Shown: one piece after another, positions 22,683 to 34,599 of the stretch | Layout: every line of letters begins with the position of its first letter | Numbering within the stretch: position 1 is the first letter of the stretch | From: Gigaspora rosea | Taxonomy: Eukaryota; Glomeromycota; Glomeromycetes; Diversisporales; Gigasporaceae | DNA: 64,000 nucleotides | Direction of reading: 5' to 3' | NCBI GenBank assembly: GCA_003550325.1 | Contig: QKWP01000437.1 | Coordinates: 230,335-294,334, forward strand | Program-made: the position numbers and the translations under genes | Notes under the pieces: model-generated | The model's input: only the letters and a program-made list of their open reading frames with translations | What the model was told of the DNA's origin: nothing | Databases searched by the model: none

Positions 22683-23526
22683 GGGAGATCTTCCATAACT
22701 CTACCCGCTGATCACCTGTACCAACAATTACACTAACACTTCAGAAGTAAAGTTTTATAGAAACAGTAGAAAAACCAACGAAAACATGCAACCTGGCAGC
22801 TGTTATTTAGGGATACAGTTAACTGAGTATCTGCTAACGGCTTTAGAGTTTGTCACTCACCAAAAAGTTGGCACTTGTCGTTTAGAGGTAAAGTTCATAG
22901 ACTATCTGCCGACAAGCTTAGAGTTTATCACTCACCACAACCAGGAAAGTACTTGGCGGCTCTCTGATAGATTTTGGACTATACGGGAAAAACCACCGTC
23001 CTTACTATGGTTACATGTGAATTTTTTTTGGTGTCGATGGTTTGTGAAGAATTTTTAAAAAGTGGGCATTTTGGCGTACCCCCTCCAAAAGATCTGCAGT
23101 GTTTACTGCTCCCAAAAAGGAAAGGCACCTACCGTATTGGATACAATCATCATGAGTGGCTTGGAAATGAGTAACGTTGAAAGACATGCGAGACTTATGG
23201 AGAAACCACTGGAAGAAGATTCTAGAAGTTCTGTTTTAAGCAGTCCAGTCTATATGACTGCTTTTTGTTTAATATACTGGGATCTGGGCTGGTTATGCAG
23301 GACAAGTTTATCAATATTAACAATTTTTATTTTAAAAGTCTGAAAAGTTAAACTTTACTCAGCTAACAGTTAGGCCTCGGATAAAGATTGATGGTAACGG
23401 AAGGCCATCATGAAGTCTGAGTTTCTTTTTCGCTACTTGTTAGATATTATATATTATTTCCTTCTGCATGTAATAATATAAATTTAATAAAAGAAAAGAG
23501 CAAGGTCTCAGTTATAAAACAAAAAA
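22683..23526 (+). mobile_element. Poly(A) retrotransposon insertion, 15-bp TSD
   Basis: An exact 15-bp duplication AAATGCAGTGTAATG flanks it (22668-22682, 23527-23541). It ends in an A run after AATAAA-like and CAAGGTCTCA motifs. Base composition is clearly less AT-rich than the surroundings. A block of about 95 bp around CTTAGAGTTTATCACTCACCA is duplicated near 22800-22940. A GGCCTC...GAAGGCC hairpin lies at about 23373-23408. The 60-90 codon ORFs overlap in different frames and match nothing I know, so it is probably a SINE-like or 5'-truncated non-LTR element. Confidence 0.75.
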
Positions 23527-23541
23527 AAATGCAGTGTAATG

Positions 23542-24463
23542 TAAAGATCAGGTGCAATATAAAACTTTTGTTGTTTTGCTTGTTTTTTTAAAAAAATACT
23601 TTCTAATTCAAAATTTTATCTATAAATCCACCTTTTTTTTAAAAAAAGATTCTTGTAAATTTTACTATATACTATACCTCACTCTAACCTAACTATTAAC
23701 TCTAATTTAACATTTATCAACATTAACTTTTGTTAATCTTTTTTGTTGATTTTTTTGACATTGATCTTCACATTATACTATATATTGGTATTAAACACCA
23801 GTGGTGTAATTTAGTCCTACTGATAACATATATTACAAATAAATATATTTTACTATTTTAGATAGTGTTTTTATAAAAAATTGTTTATTTGACCAATTAA
23901 AATTTAGAATCAGATGTAATATAATAGTCAATTGTCTAAAGCCTGGTACCTTACAAATTATCTGATATATAACAAATCAATCTGAACAAATAAACCAACA
24001 AAAATACTAAATATATAGAAAAATAACTATCTAAACTAGTCTTGGTTAACTAAGTAAAATTATATATAAGCTTCTGTACTTCTTTCTAATTCAACCTTAA
24101 TACTAAATCTAAAAATTAGAAAATCAAAAAAATCAGGCACTTTTATAAGGTGCCAGGCTTTAAACAACTCCAAAACAATGTTTTTGTTTTCTAAGTAAAA
24201 AAATTGCAAGTATAATTAAAGCTAAAAAAACACATTATATTAAGCAGTTAGGTTAAAAAATATAGTGGGCTATTTTACAAGAAACATTTTTAATTAGAAC
24301 AAGTAGTTAAATTTCTAATAAAAATTTAGAGTTATTTCTGTTTTTTGTAAAAATGTAAGTTTGCTTTAATTTTTATATTATACCTGTCTTAAAATTCAAT
24401 TGGTTAAATAACAAAAATATAAGCAATGTTTTAACTACATTAAAAATTAATAATAAATATTAG
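23542..24463. repeat. Degenerate repeats, no gene
   Basis: 23542-23775 is a decayed relative of the 20289 MITE (GATCAGGTGYAATRTRAAA...). The rest is AT-rich with no clear ends and no coding signal. Confidence 0.4.
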
Positions 24464-24466
24464 TAA

Positions 24467-24617
24467 GGGCAGTGACAGATATTACGTAATATCCTAGGGG
24501 GGTCAAAAAAATTTTTACATAAGACTAATTATACAATTTGATTGGCTAATTGGTCTTATATGGGGGGAAGGGGGTACCCCCTAATAAAATGATATTACGT
24601 AATATATATCACGGCCC
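24467..24617. mobile_element. PIF/Harbinger-like MITE, TSD TAA
   Basis: 151 bp. Ends GGGC(A/C)GTGA, then ATATTACGTAATATC, are inverted and TAA lies on both sides (24464-24466, 24618-24620). ATATTACGTAATAT is itself a palindrome at each end. Confidence 0.85.
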
Positions 24618-25178
24618 TAACTGCATGTAATAATTATTACTATATATAGAAATTATAATTATTATATATAGTAATTATAAAAACTACATGTAGAATAGTA
24701 ATTATAATTTCTACAAAACTCTGAAATATACATAGATAGATCAGATATTAGTTTGCTTATTTTTGGTATTTCTTATACAAATCTTTTTATTTATAGTAAT
24801 TTTTTGCTTATTTTTAAGGGGTTTTCTGCAGATCTTTCTATTTTTAGGAGATGGCTAAAGCCAGGTACTAGTCAGGTGCATTTATATGTTTTTGATTATT
24901 TAATTAAAATTAAAGTAAGAGTTAGTTAGAGATTGGGTTAGGGCTTGACTTATAAGTAAAATTGTCTTTCCAACATTTTTTTATTAATGCTTCTAGACAA
25001 GTTTAGATACTCGTTTTTTGTATTTTCAGTTTTTTTTACTTTTTTTTTTGTTTTTGTCTCGTCAGGCTGATCTGTAAAGATTAATTTTACAATTTGATTG
25101 GTTTTCTATTACATGAACGCACCTGGCTTTAGACAACCCCTATTTTTAGTAATTTTATAATTAACGTAACCTATCTAT

Positions 25179-25464
25179 TAGAGTTCCTCAAATTCAAATC
25201 AAATCAAATATTGGATCAATTTGAATTTGATCAAATCAAATTGACCCTGATTTGAATTTGATTTGATTCAAATATTTGAATTTGAATTTGATTTGAATTT
25301 GAATTTTTAATAGTAATTTTCAAATCAAATCAAATATTTGTCAAATCAAATCAAATTTGGCCATATTTGAATTTGATCAAATCAAATATAGTCAAATTTG
25401 AATTTGAATTTGATCAAATATTTGATTCAAATATTTGAAGATCAAATCAAATTGCGGAACCCTA
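25179..25464. mobile_element. hAT-like MITE with ATTTGATTTGA repeats, TSD CTATCTAT
   Basis: 286 bp, exact 8-bp duplication CTATCTAT (25171-25178, 25465-25472), ends TAG(A/G)GTTCC. It is the second copy of the 15248 family, in opposite orientation; together they define the family's boundaries. Confidence 0.92.
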
Positions 25465-25472
25465 CTATCTAT

Positions 25473-27376
25473 GTATAGTTTGGAGTTCTATTGCTACTTA
25501 TAGTAATAATTATTATAGGCTGTAAAACTTACTATATCTCATAATAATTACTACATGTTGTAATAATTACTATATATAGTAATTTGTATATAGCTATTAT
25601 TACATGTCATAATTATTTAACATGTTATAGTAATTACAATATAGTAATATTTGCTACAATTATGATATAAAAAGTTTATGTAAAAATATAGATTGTAAAT
25701 ATAATTGTTATAATTAACAATATATAGTACTATACTTTAACAGAAACTAAATTTTAAATTTATATTTTAGAATTTTATAATTTAGCACATGTGCATTGTA
25801 ATGCATCTATCTGATAAACTAATTAGATTATAGGATTAGGTTTAATATAAAATAAAAAAATTAGTGATATTTTAAAAAATTACTTGTGACTTATAATTTT
25901 GTTTATAAAACAATCTTTGTGCTTTAACTAAAGTTAATACCTCTATTCAGCTTTTTATATCAGGATATATACTATGTCATATGATATATCGTAACATAGT
26001 GTTTTTATATTCAGATATAAATAAATCCAGATATAAATTAAATCTAAATATATATTATATTAAAACCAGATAAATTCAGATTAAAAAATATATTCGGATA
26101 GAGGTATTAACTCTAGCCTATCCAAAAAAAATTTGTTTATGGATTACTCTCATCTTATCTAACTTTAACTAACAAAAAAAAAGCTATTTTGGTTGGTTTG
26201 ATTTGTATTCACAAATCTTATACTAAATTATTAATTTTTATTTTTATTAAATATTATTTTTTAAAAAAATTTTTTTAATTCACTTTAATATTATTTTTAA
26301 ATTAATTTTTATTATATTTGCCATATAACCATTAAATAATACATAGATAGTTATTTCAAATCTCTGACTAAATTAAGGTAAATATACATTGATAATTTAT
26401 TATATAATTTTCATGTTATAATAGGATTTCATGCATAAAATTAAAATATGCTATTAATAAAAGATTTTGAAACTACTGTTAATTTTTACCAAAATTGGGT
26501 AATGTACAAAGTAAACCTTTTATTTATAGTAGTAAAATCTTTAGAGATTGGTATTTTAAAAAAAATATACTTCTTTATATAGTTAATTTGCTAAAGGGCT
26601 TCAAATTTGCTAGAGTTATACAAAAAAATAATAGCAAATTTATTTTCCAAAACAGGTAATTACCCAATTAGAGTGTGGTTACTATATAATCAAAAATTTG
26701 CAATGCATATTATATAATAAATAATTTATATACACTCTACCCTTAAGTATAATTTAGACCAAAATTTAAAACTATACCTTTTGCTTTATTTTAGGGTTGC
26801 AGCCCAAACCCTTTTTTTAAGTTATAATATTACTATTTAGTTTGGGTTTGGGAATCAGGATTTCTATCTAATTTGGGTTCATAACCCAAACCCAAATATA
26901 TGTCCCATTTTGGTGAATAGAGTTAAATTCAAAAACAATCAATTTATTAAATAAATCTGTATACATTTATAATGCTTTGCAAAAAGATATAATTTATAAT
27001 TTTTGTGATAATAATCGAAAGAAATTTCAACTTATCTTAATATTTATTGAAATCTCTTAAAATGTACAATTTTCTGTAGTTTACATAACATTATAATCTG
27101 CAATAGTCACACTTTTTTGCAAACTACAATAAAAATATAATATTAAAACTTTATATTATTCAAGTTGATATAAGTCAACAGATTGAAAAGATAATTAAAC
27201 AAAAGGTTAATTAATATTGGAAGCAATCCATTTGGTTAGCTTAGAGTCAACTATAAATCATAATTAGGAATACTATATGCTGGTATTATAGAAGAGTGAT
27301 GAAGTCAGACAAGTAGAATTAATCAACTAAATCTAATTTAAAATTATATATTGAATCCAAATAATACTATTGTCAG
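25473..27376. repeat. AT-rich stretch, no gene
   Basis: The only structure I see is an inverted CCCAAACCC/GGGTTTGGG cluster at 26802-26905, TATATC-rich short palindromes around 25960-26100, and ACATG..TAATAATTAC repeats at the left. No coding signal. Confidence 0.4.
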
Positions 27377-27379
27377 TAA

Positions 27380-28646
27380 GGGAGCTTCCACAAATCAGCT
27401 GATTTTTGTTTACTATGAGCCTACCCCACCCACCCACACCTGATACCCCAATTAGCCAATCAGATTTTACGATTATTAAAAAGTTAAATATAACATTTAA
27501 TAGTAAATAAATTTTGATTTACTGGACCAAATTTGATGATTTAACTACCAAAATGTCCTCTTAATGAGAGGATTCTAGTGAGCCCAAAAATTGTTAAAAT
27601 ACAATCACAGAATCCTGTGATCAGAATAGATTTGTGTTACTATAAAAGTTCTATAATTTATTAAATAATTATAACCTATTTATAGCAACACAAATTTATT
27701 TCGATCTTAGGATCCAGTGATTAGATTTTAACAATTTTGGTCTTGTTAGAATCCTCTCATTGAAAGGATCATTTTGGTAGTAAAATCATCAAATTTTGGC
27801 CCAGTAGATCTGAAGTTATTAACAATTAAAAATTAATTTTTAATTGTTAATAACTTCTGATCTACTGAGCCAATTTCACAGATTTTACTACCAGAATGAT
27901 CCTTTCAATGAGAGGATTCTAATAAGCTCAAAATCATTAAAATCAAATTACAGGATTCTGTTATCTAAATAGATTTGTATTACTATAAAAGTTCTATAAT
28001 TTATTAAATAATTATAACCCATTTATAGTAATACAAATTTATTTCGAACTTAGAATTCTGTAATTGGATTTTAACAATTTTGGATTTGTTAGAATCATCT
28101 CATTGAAAGGATTATTTTGGTAGTAAAATCTGCAAAATTGGCTCAGTAGATCAGAAGTTATTAACAATTAAAAATTAAATGTTAATTGTTAATGGCTTCT
28201 GATCTACTGGGCCAATTTTGATAATTTTATTACCAAAATAATCCTCTCAATATGAGGATTCTAACAAGCCCAAAATTGTTAAAATCCAATCACAGGATCC
28301 TAAGATCGAAATAAATTTGTGTTGCTATAAATGGGTTATAATTATCTAATAAATTATAGAACTTTTATAGTAACACCAATCTATTCTGATCACAGGATCC
28401 TGTGATTGATTTTATCAATTTTGGGCTCGCTAGAATCCTCTCATTGAGAGGATTAATTTGGTAGTTGAATCATCAAATTTGGTCCATTAGTTATTTATTA
28501 TCAAATATTATTAATAAATCTATAATTTTGGTCAAAAATAATTTTGCAACTTTGGCCAGAATTATAAAATTTTGGCCAGAATTACACCTGATACTTCAGC
28601 TTAACCACCCACCCACCCAGAAATCAGCTGATTTCTGGAAGCTCCC
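27380..28646. mobile_element. PIF/Harbinger-like element with palindromic satellite interior, TSD TAA
   Basis: Ends GGGAGCTTCCA(C/G)AAATCAGC are inverted, with TAA on both sides (27377-27379, 28647-28649). Both ends carry the palindrome AAATCAGCTGATTT. The interior is the same alternating inverted satellite as in 13208-19135, here about six arms. This shows that the satellite is part of the transposon body. Confidence 0.83.
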
Positions 28647-29027
28647 TAACAAGTGTAAAAGACACACATGATAGGCAGACCAAAGAGTTATATATATAAT
28701 CTTCCACCCAGAGAAATTTATAAAATCTACATGAATTCTGCTTCCAATCCCATTTTTTATATGTGTAATATAAGATGTATATCAAAAGTGATTGACATTA
28801 TAGTAATTAGAGATACTTTTCTAAAACTAGTAAATACTGTTTGGAATTTTATATAATCTCAAACTAGTAAGCTTGGAGTGCAACCCTACTTTATTCATAG
28901 TTATGTGGTATTTGTATTTTTTTAAATTTTAGTTTTTTTTTTTTATAAGTTCATTTTACTGGATGACATCAAATAGAAAGAGAAAGAGGTAATATTAACT
29001 GAAAAATTAACTTCTAGCAGCCTTAAT

Positions 29028-29279
29028 CAGTGTTGTCACTTGGACATGTCCATACTATGTTTTTTGTCCAACGTCCAAGATTGTCCAAAATCGTCCAAGC
29101 CTATGTCCCATGTTTAACTAATTAATAAAGTAATTTAAAAAAATATATAATTATATATTTTTTTAGGTACTGGACTCATTGGTGAAAAAATTAAAATAGA
29201 TTATCTTAATAAAATTTTAAGTAATTTTAATTTGAAAAAATGTCCAAAGTGTCCAAAAAATGTCCAAGTGACAACACTG
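29028..29279. mobile_element. hAT-like MITE (CAGTGTTGTCACTTGG ends), TSD GCCTTAAT
   Basis: 252 bp, ends CAGTGTTGTCACTTGGACAT exactly inverted, exact 8-bp duplication GCCTTAAT (29020-29027, 29280-29287). CAGTG is a canonical hAT end. Repeated TGTCCAA motifs fill both subterminal zones. Confidence 0.93.
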
Positions 29280-29361
29280 GCCTTAATTAAATATTAAAAT
29301 ATTTAAATTATTTATACTTACTAATATTAATTAAATATTATATTACTTAAATTATTTTATA

Positions 29362-29566
29362 CAGTCAACTCTTTCTATTCTGAACTGCTAGGAATGCTGA
29401 TTTTTACTATATAAAAATTTGAAAAAGGTTGGTTCTCAAAAAGTTATATATGGCTAATCCAAACTTTATAATAAAATTTACAAATGGTCTAGGAGATTTT
29501 GTTCAGTTTAGAAAGAGTTTAATAGTGTTCAGATTAGAGAAGGGTCAGATTAGATAGAAGCGATTG
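29362..29566. mobile_element. Mariner-like MITE (CAGTCAACTCT ends)
   Basis: 205 bp with inverted ends CA(G/A)TC(A/G)... and TA on both sides (29360-29361, 29567-29568); same family as 22210 and 48488. Confidence 0.82.
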
Positions 29567-29568
29567 TA

Positions 29569-32071
29569 CTTACTAATATTAATTATTTTAAATATAAGGC
29601 CACACAAAGTAATTTCTTGGTTTTAATAATATAAAATAAAATTTTTGACCCGGCAACCTGGATTTTTTTTCTAAAAAAATTTTTTTAAAATATTTATTAA
29701 TTAAAAACAAAGCTACAAACTTTAAAACATTAACAAATTGTTAATTTTTTGGGTTTAATGCATGAGTAGCTGTAGTAAAGAAAAGGAAAATAGCAATGTA
29801 AGAATGTTCAGATTAAAATTTATAAAACAGTCACAAAAAATTTAACACTTTCCCTGTTTCTTTTTGGTCAAAATTCGCTTGTAAAGATTTAGAAACAGTA
29901 TTAGCAGTAGATATAACAGTTGAAATTAATTTTAAAAAAACATATAACTCAACTGTCAATATATAAAGAATAAAAATCAGACTTAGCAGAGTATTAAGTT
30001 TTTAAATCTAAATCTTCCATTGCTGAAGGTTAAAATCAATTCAGATCTTTTGTTAATGAACAAAAGTACTGGTAATTTACAGAAATATTAACGAACACAA
30101 TATTCAATTAATGTATGCTATTTGTATTTTATACTATTATTACAAGCTAAAGTTTATTCATAGCTTAGATTGAATAGTGTAATACCTCTAACATGGTAAT
30201 TGAGTGTATTAAACGCTAACTATTATAAACCACTAGTATCTTAATGAATATGGTTCTTATCTCTTCTATCTATTCTTACAATTAGTCAATTGTTGATTGA
30301 AGAAGTTTTAATAGATTAAACTTGTCAATCTAAATATAGTGTTCGCAAAAACTTATACTTTGCTCTACACGGTGTCTGACGTAAATGAAAATGACCCATG
30401 CAATAAAGTAATCTATGACTATGTAATCACATGCTTCATTCATGTAATTTTATTGGTTGATTATTTTTGCCTATAGTGATCTGCATTTCTATTGGCTAAT
30501 TTTAAAAAAATTTAAATTTGAAATCTTAATTTTTAACCCGGGCGGGTTATGAAATCCAAGAAATTTATTTTACGTGGCATAATTTAATTAATTTAAAATT
30601 TTTTTTTATTTAATAAAATTTATAAATTATACAATATTTATAAAATATAAGCTATATAATTTATATAAATATATAATCATATTTATATTAACTGTTAAGA
30701 AAAAGTTATTTAATTTAAATTAACAAATATGATTGGTCAATTTCTATCTATCGGGTCCCTCTTAATAAATGATTGGCAAAAATTTACGCGTACAGTACGT
30801 GCAGTATAGCACTGTACGTGGCACATCACTAGTCCTAACCATAAATTTATTTCAAAAAAGGTATATCATCCATGTGAAACTGGTTTATCATATATGATGA
30901 CGATCAACGTCAAGTTAACAAGCAAATCCCTCATTAATATTAAAGATTCTCACGATTTCTTCGAAGATCATTGATTATCACTTCATCAAGCTAACAAAAA
31001 AATTCCAAAAGCAAAAGCAAAATGAAAAATAACCTCAAGGCTATTAATAGATATAAGTTGGGTATTCATAAAATGGCAAAAAGACACGGTTTATAATTAA
31101 TTTTAAAATTTTACTCTTGTAAAGTACTAAGTATAAATTCAAAATTTCATTTTTGGAATTGTTTTTGATGATCAAATAATTATAGTTATTGTATGGATGA
31201 AAAAATATCTTCAAGGCTAGGGTCCGGGCACGAGGGCACAGGCATGCCCTTTGGGGCATTCCACAGTGCCGATGGGAATGAAGTGGTCATGTGATACCTA
31301 GCTTGCACATTTATTGGCTTGAAACCACAATGCCATAATTTTTGGTTATATATTTTTGGTTTTATGATATTAACTAAATAATCCCTGATATTATGACAAT
31401 CTGATATCAATAAATATACTTTTATTTTATAGAATCGAATACTTAAGAGTAGTGTTGTACAAATTTTGATTTTTTCAAATTTCATGCGCATGGGAATTTT
31501 CGGAATTTCTTATGAACTTTCGATTATTTCTGCATCTACTGTATAAAAATTTTGCTCACATTATAGTGGCTTGTTAGCATTAGAATAAATTCAAAGGTAA
31601 TTTATATAAATTTTTAAATTTATATAAAAAATCATGTGCATGATATATAATTTCATGAGCATTGCACATAGTGATGGGAAAAATATGCATTTTATAATAA
31701 CATGCGCATGAATGCGCATTAATGCGCATGATATCGCATGATATATAATTTTTGAAATTTATATTTTCCCTTCGGACAATATCGGATACGTGCTCAAATT
31801 TTTACCCGATCTTGCTCTTCTTTTATGTTCATTAATTTTCATTTTGGAATTTTTCGAGACTTTTGCATCCATATTCCTTAATTTCCCGACATTACGTTCC
31901 CTGGCCAAAATTATATATACTTTAATTTTCCTGTATAAAATTTAGATGGGATAAAATGCGCATGATTTCGAAACATGCGCATAATTAAGGAATACTGCGC
32001 ACGCATGAAACGCTTCTCTTGCAAAACACTAAAGATAACTTATCGCCTTTTCGAATCGTGGGAGTTATAAC
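29569..32071. repeat. Repeat mosaic, no supported gene
   Basis: Contains a right end of the TAGTGATGTGCC hAT-like family (GGCACATCACTA, 30817-30829) whose inner part matches 36780-36850 inverted. A dispersed block at 31265-31450 recurs at 36445-36660 and 39657-39870. A G/C-rich end-like module starting CTAGGGTCCGGGCACG is at 31217. CATGCGCATG motifs cluster at 31480-32000. Short ORFs here lie inside these repeats. Confidence 0.5.
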
Positions 32072-32329
32072 TAGTGATGTGCCGCGTATAGTACAGGACG
32101 CAAAAAATTTTTAGAATATTCTAGAACAAAACATAAAACTATTCATATCTTAAATTTTCCATAATGAAACTGCCTTTTATTTTCTAAGCAAATTTATTCC
32201 TTGCAAAATAGTTTACATATCATATGCGTACTATACGTATTTCACATACTATACACACTATACAACTATACGTACTGTACGTACTGTACGTACTGTACGC
32301 TAAAAAATTCAGACATTGGCACATCACTA
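32072..32329. mobile_element. hAT-like MITE (TAGTGATGTGCC ends), TSD GTTATAAC
   Basis: 258 bp, ends TAGTGATGTGCC and its complement (YARNG), exact 8-bp duplication GTTATAAC (32064-32071, 32330-32337), which is itself palindromic. The right side carries GTACTGTACGTACTGTACGT repeats. Confidence 0.85.
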
Positions 32330-33052
32330 GTTATAACCGATGACCAATAACCATAACGTATATTATTGTGCACGTGATCAGAATATGGCTTAGGCCAGAC
32401 CAAGTTGGTTCTATGTTTTACATTACCCCTCCCCTCCAGAAGAGGGGGATGGTTCATATAGTAAAGTTTTTAAAAAAAATTTTCAAAACACTTTTTCCGA
32501 ATTTCCGAATTGTTCCGTAACTGTATAAAAATTTCCGAAATATCCCGTATCCCTATGTATATTTATCTAAAATTTTTTTACTATGAGGTAGGGGGACACT
32601 GGAGGGTAATGTAAACCACAGAATCCACTTGACCCGGCATTACCATATGGGTCTTAACACAAAGCATGCCCTTGTGAGCATGCCTAATTTTTTAACCGTG
32701 CCCAGAACACTTTTCAACAAAAAGTCAGATTAATACGTACCGGCCATATTTTAGGTTTTATAATTTTTTTTTGCTCGTGTACACGTACAATTTTTTGGAA
32801 TTTTTTGATGATTACATATTTTATAGTTATTGTATGGATAAAAAAACTGGGTGACACTTAAAGAAGAGTGAACCCAGTGATGATCAAGAATTGTGTCACC
32901 ATCGATATAATCACCTGAAAATTTGATTGGTCAGAAGAGCATAAACAAAATCAGTCAATTATTATCTCTTATATCTGATATGTTATATGCTGTATAAATC
33001 GCATTCTTGATTCTATTTATAAAAGATCTTTTAACTATATCAAAAAGTCGAT

Positions 33053-33320
33053 CCTAACCCTAACCCTAACCACGAGGTAATTTTTTTTTTGTTAGTAGTT
33101 TTATAGACGCTTTTTGCCTCATGGTTAGGGTTAGGGTTAGGCGAAAACATTTTTTGTTATTGGTTTTATAGATACTTTTTGCCTTGTGGTTAGTGTTAGG
33201 GTTAGGAAAAATTTTTTTTGTAAGTGGTTTTATACCTCGTGGTTAGGGTTATTAGGGCCGGGTATAGGCTATTATTCTGTTCCTTGATTTTAGTTTTTTA
33301 GGGTTAGGGATAGTTAGCGC
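33053..33320. repeat. Interstitial telomere-like repeats in palindromic array
   Basis: CCTAACCCTAACCCTAACC at 33053-33071 faces inverted GGTTAGGGTTAGGGTTAGG at 33123-33141. Diverged copies at 33188-33206 and about 33241 give a unit of about 65 bp containing TTTTATAGAYRCTTTTTGCC. A further CCCTAA run lies at 38530-38559. Confidence 0.75.
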
Positions 33321-33383
33321 GTGATTTTTATTTTAAAATTAATTTATTTATTTTTAGTAATTGGTTAAGAGCCTATACCCGGG

Positions 33384-33592
33384 TAGGGTGTCAATTATGC
33401 AATGAATGCGAAATAAATTTAAGATTATGCGAAATATTTAAATAGATTATGCGATCGATAATGACAAAAAAAATTGGCTATATTTTCAGTTCGTTAATTT
33501 TCTACATCGGAGCTTTTCGGAATTCTTATCCGCATTAGCTCAAAAATCGTATCTACAAAATCGCATAGCATCGCATAATTCTGGGCACCCTA
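33384..33592. mobile_element. hAT-like MITE (TAGGGTGTC ends), diverged copy
   Basis: Ends TAGGGTGTC and GGGCACCCTA with TATGCGA/TCGCATA repeats inside; same family as 37951-38255. The flanking 8-mers match only partly, so the duplication has decayed. Confidence 0.65.
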
Positions 33593-33659
33593 ACCCCTGG
33601 TACATTTTAAGGACGCCCTCTACGGACACGTGATTTGACGTACCGAATATCACGTGACT

Positions 33660-34375
33660 CTTGACGTTCGTAAGCTATCTAAGTTGAATTTTTTTAATAT
33701 TTGACCAAAATTTCTTTGCAACTATTTGATATAATTCGTTAAATTTTTTTAAATCAACTCTAGCAATTAGTAAATTAAATTAAAAAAAAGTTTCATCGAA
33801 TTCTATTGATAGTTTATGAAAAATTTTTGTTACGTATCCTAAGGAAAAGCCGCGGCAAAAATTTTTTGAAATTTAAAATAAAAATTTCTTGACAATTATC
33901 TGATAGAATTCGATGGAAATTTTTTTAAATTAATTCTATAAAATAGTGTAATTCATTTAAAAAAATTTATATCGATTCTGTTGACTAGTTGTCGAGAAAC
34001 TTTCATTTAAAGTTTAGGAAAGTTTCTACTGCAGCTATTTTCTTAGAAGACAGCCGAAATTTTCTCAAACTTTGAGCAAAAATTTCTTTACAAATTCGAT
34101 AAAACTTTTTTAAAATGAATTTTGAATTTTATTTTAAAATTGATTTAATAAAATCTCCATTGTATTCTATAAGACAATTGTCAAAAATTTTCGGTTAAAG
34201 TTTAGAAGTTTTCTGTCGCGGATATAGAAATCACGAATTTTCACGCTAACTACTCAACAGAATTCAAATTTTTTTTTAAATGAATTCTACTAATTCATAT
34301 AATTGATTTTAAAAAAATTCTATCGAATTCATTTAGACAGTTGTCATACAAAAATTAAAAAAAATTCAATTTACA
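33660..34375. repeat. Palindromic AT-rich satellite, no gene
   Basis: Repeated segments around GAATTCTATTGA, AATTTTTTTAAAT and ACAATTGTC alternate in orientation. The composition resembles the array at 49200-51060. Confidence 0.5.
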
Positions 34376-34599
34376 TAGTTAACGTACGTCAGAGCCACGT
34401 GCTGTTCGGTACGTGTCAATCAAATTATATGTGATTATATCGAGGATGATACAATTCGAGCTAATCACTGGGTTCACTACTACCAAAAAAGGAAGAAAAA
34501 ATAACCTCAAGGCCAGGTTCAGGGCACGAGGGCACAAGCGTGCCCTTTGGGGCATACCAGGAACGTAAGTGTATGGTTTTACTGGCATCTAAATCGAAG

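Noticed and set aside
22786..23343. Three overlapping ORFs of 66-93 codons
   Set aside because: In different frames inside a retro-insertion with an internal duplication; no recognisable domain.
31186..31491. 101-codon minus-strand ORF
   Set aside because: Lies over dispersed repeats also found at 36445 and 39657, where the frame is not kept.
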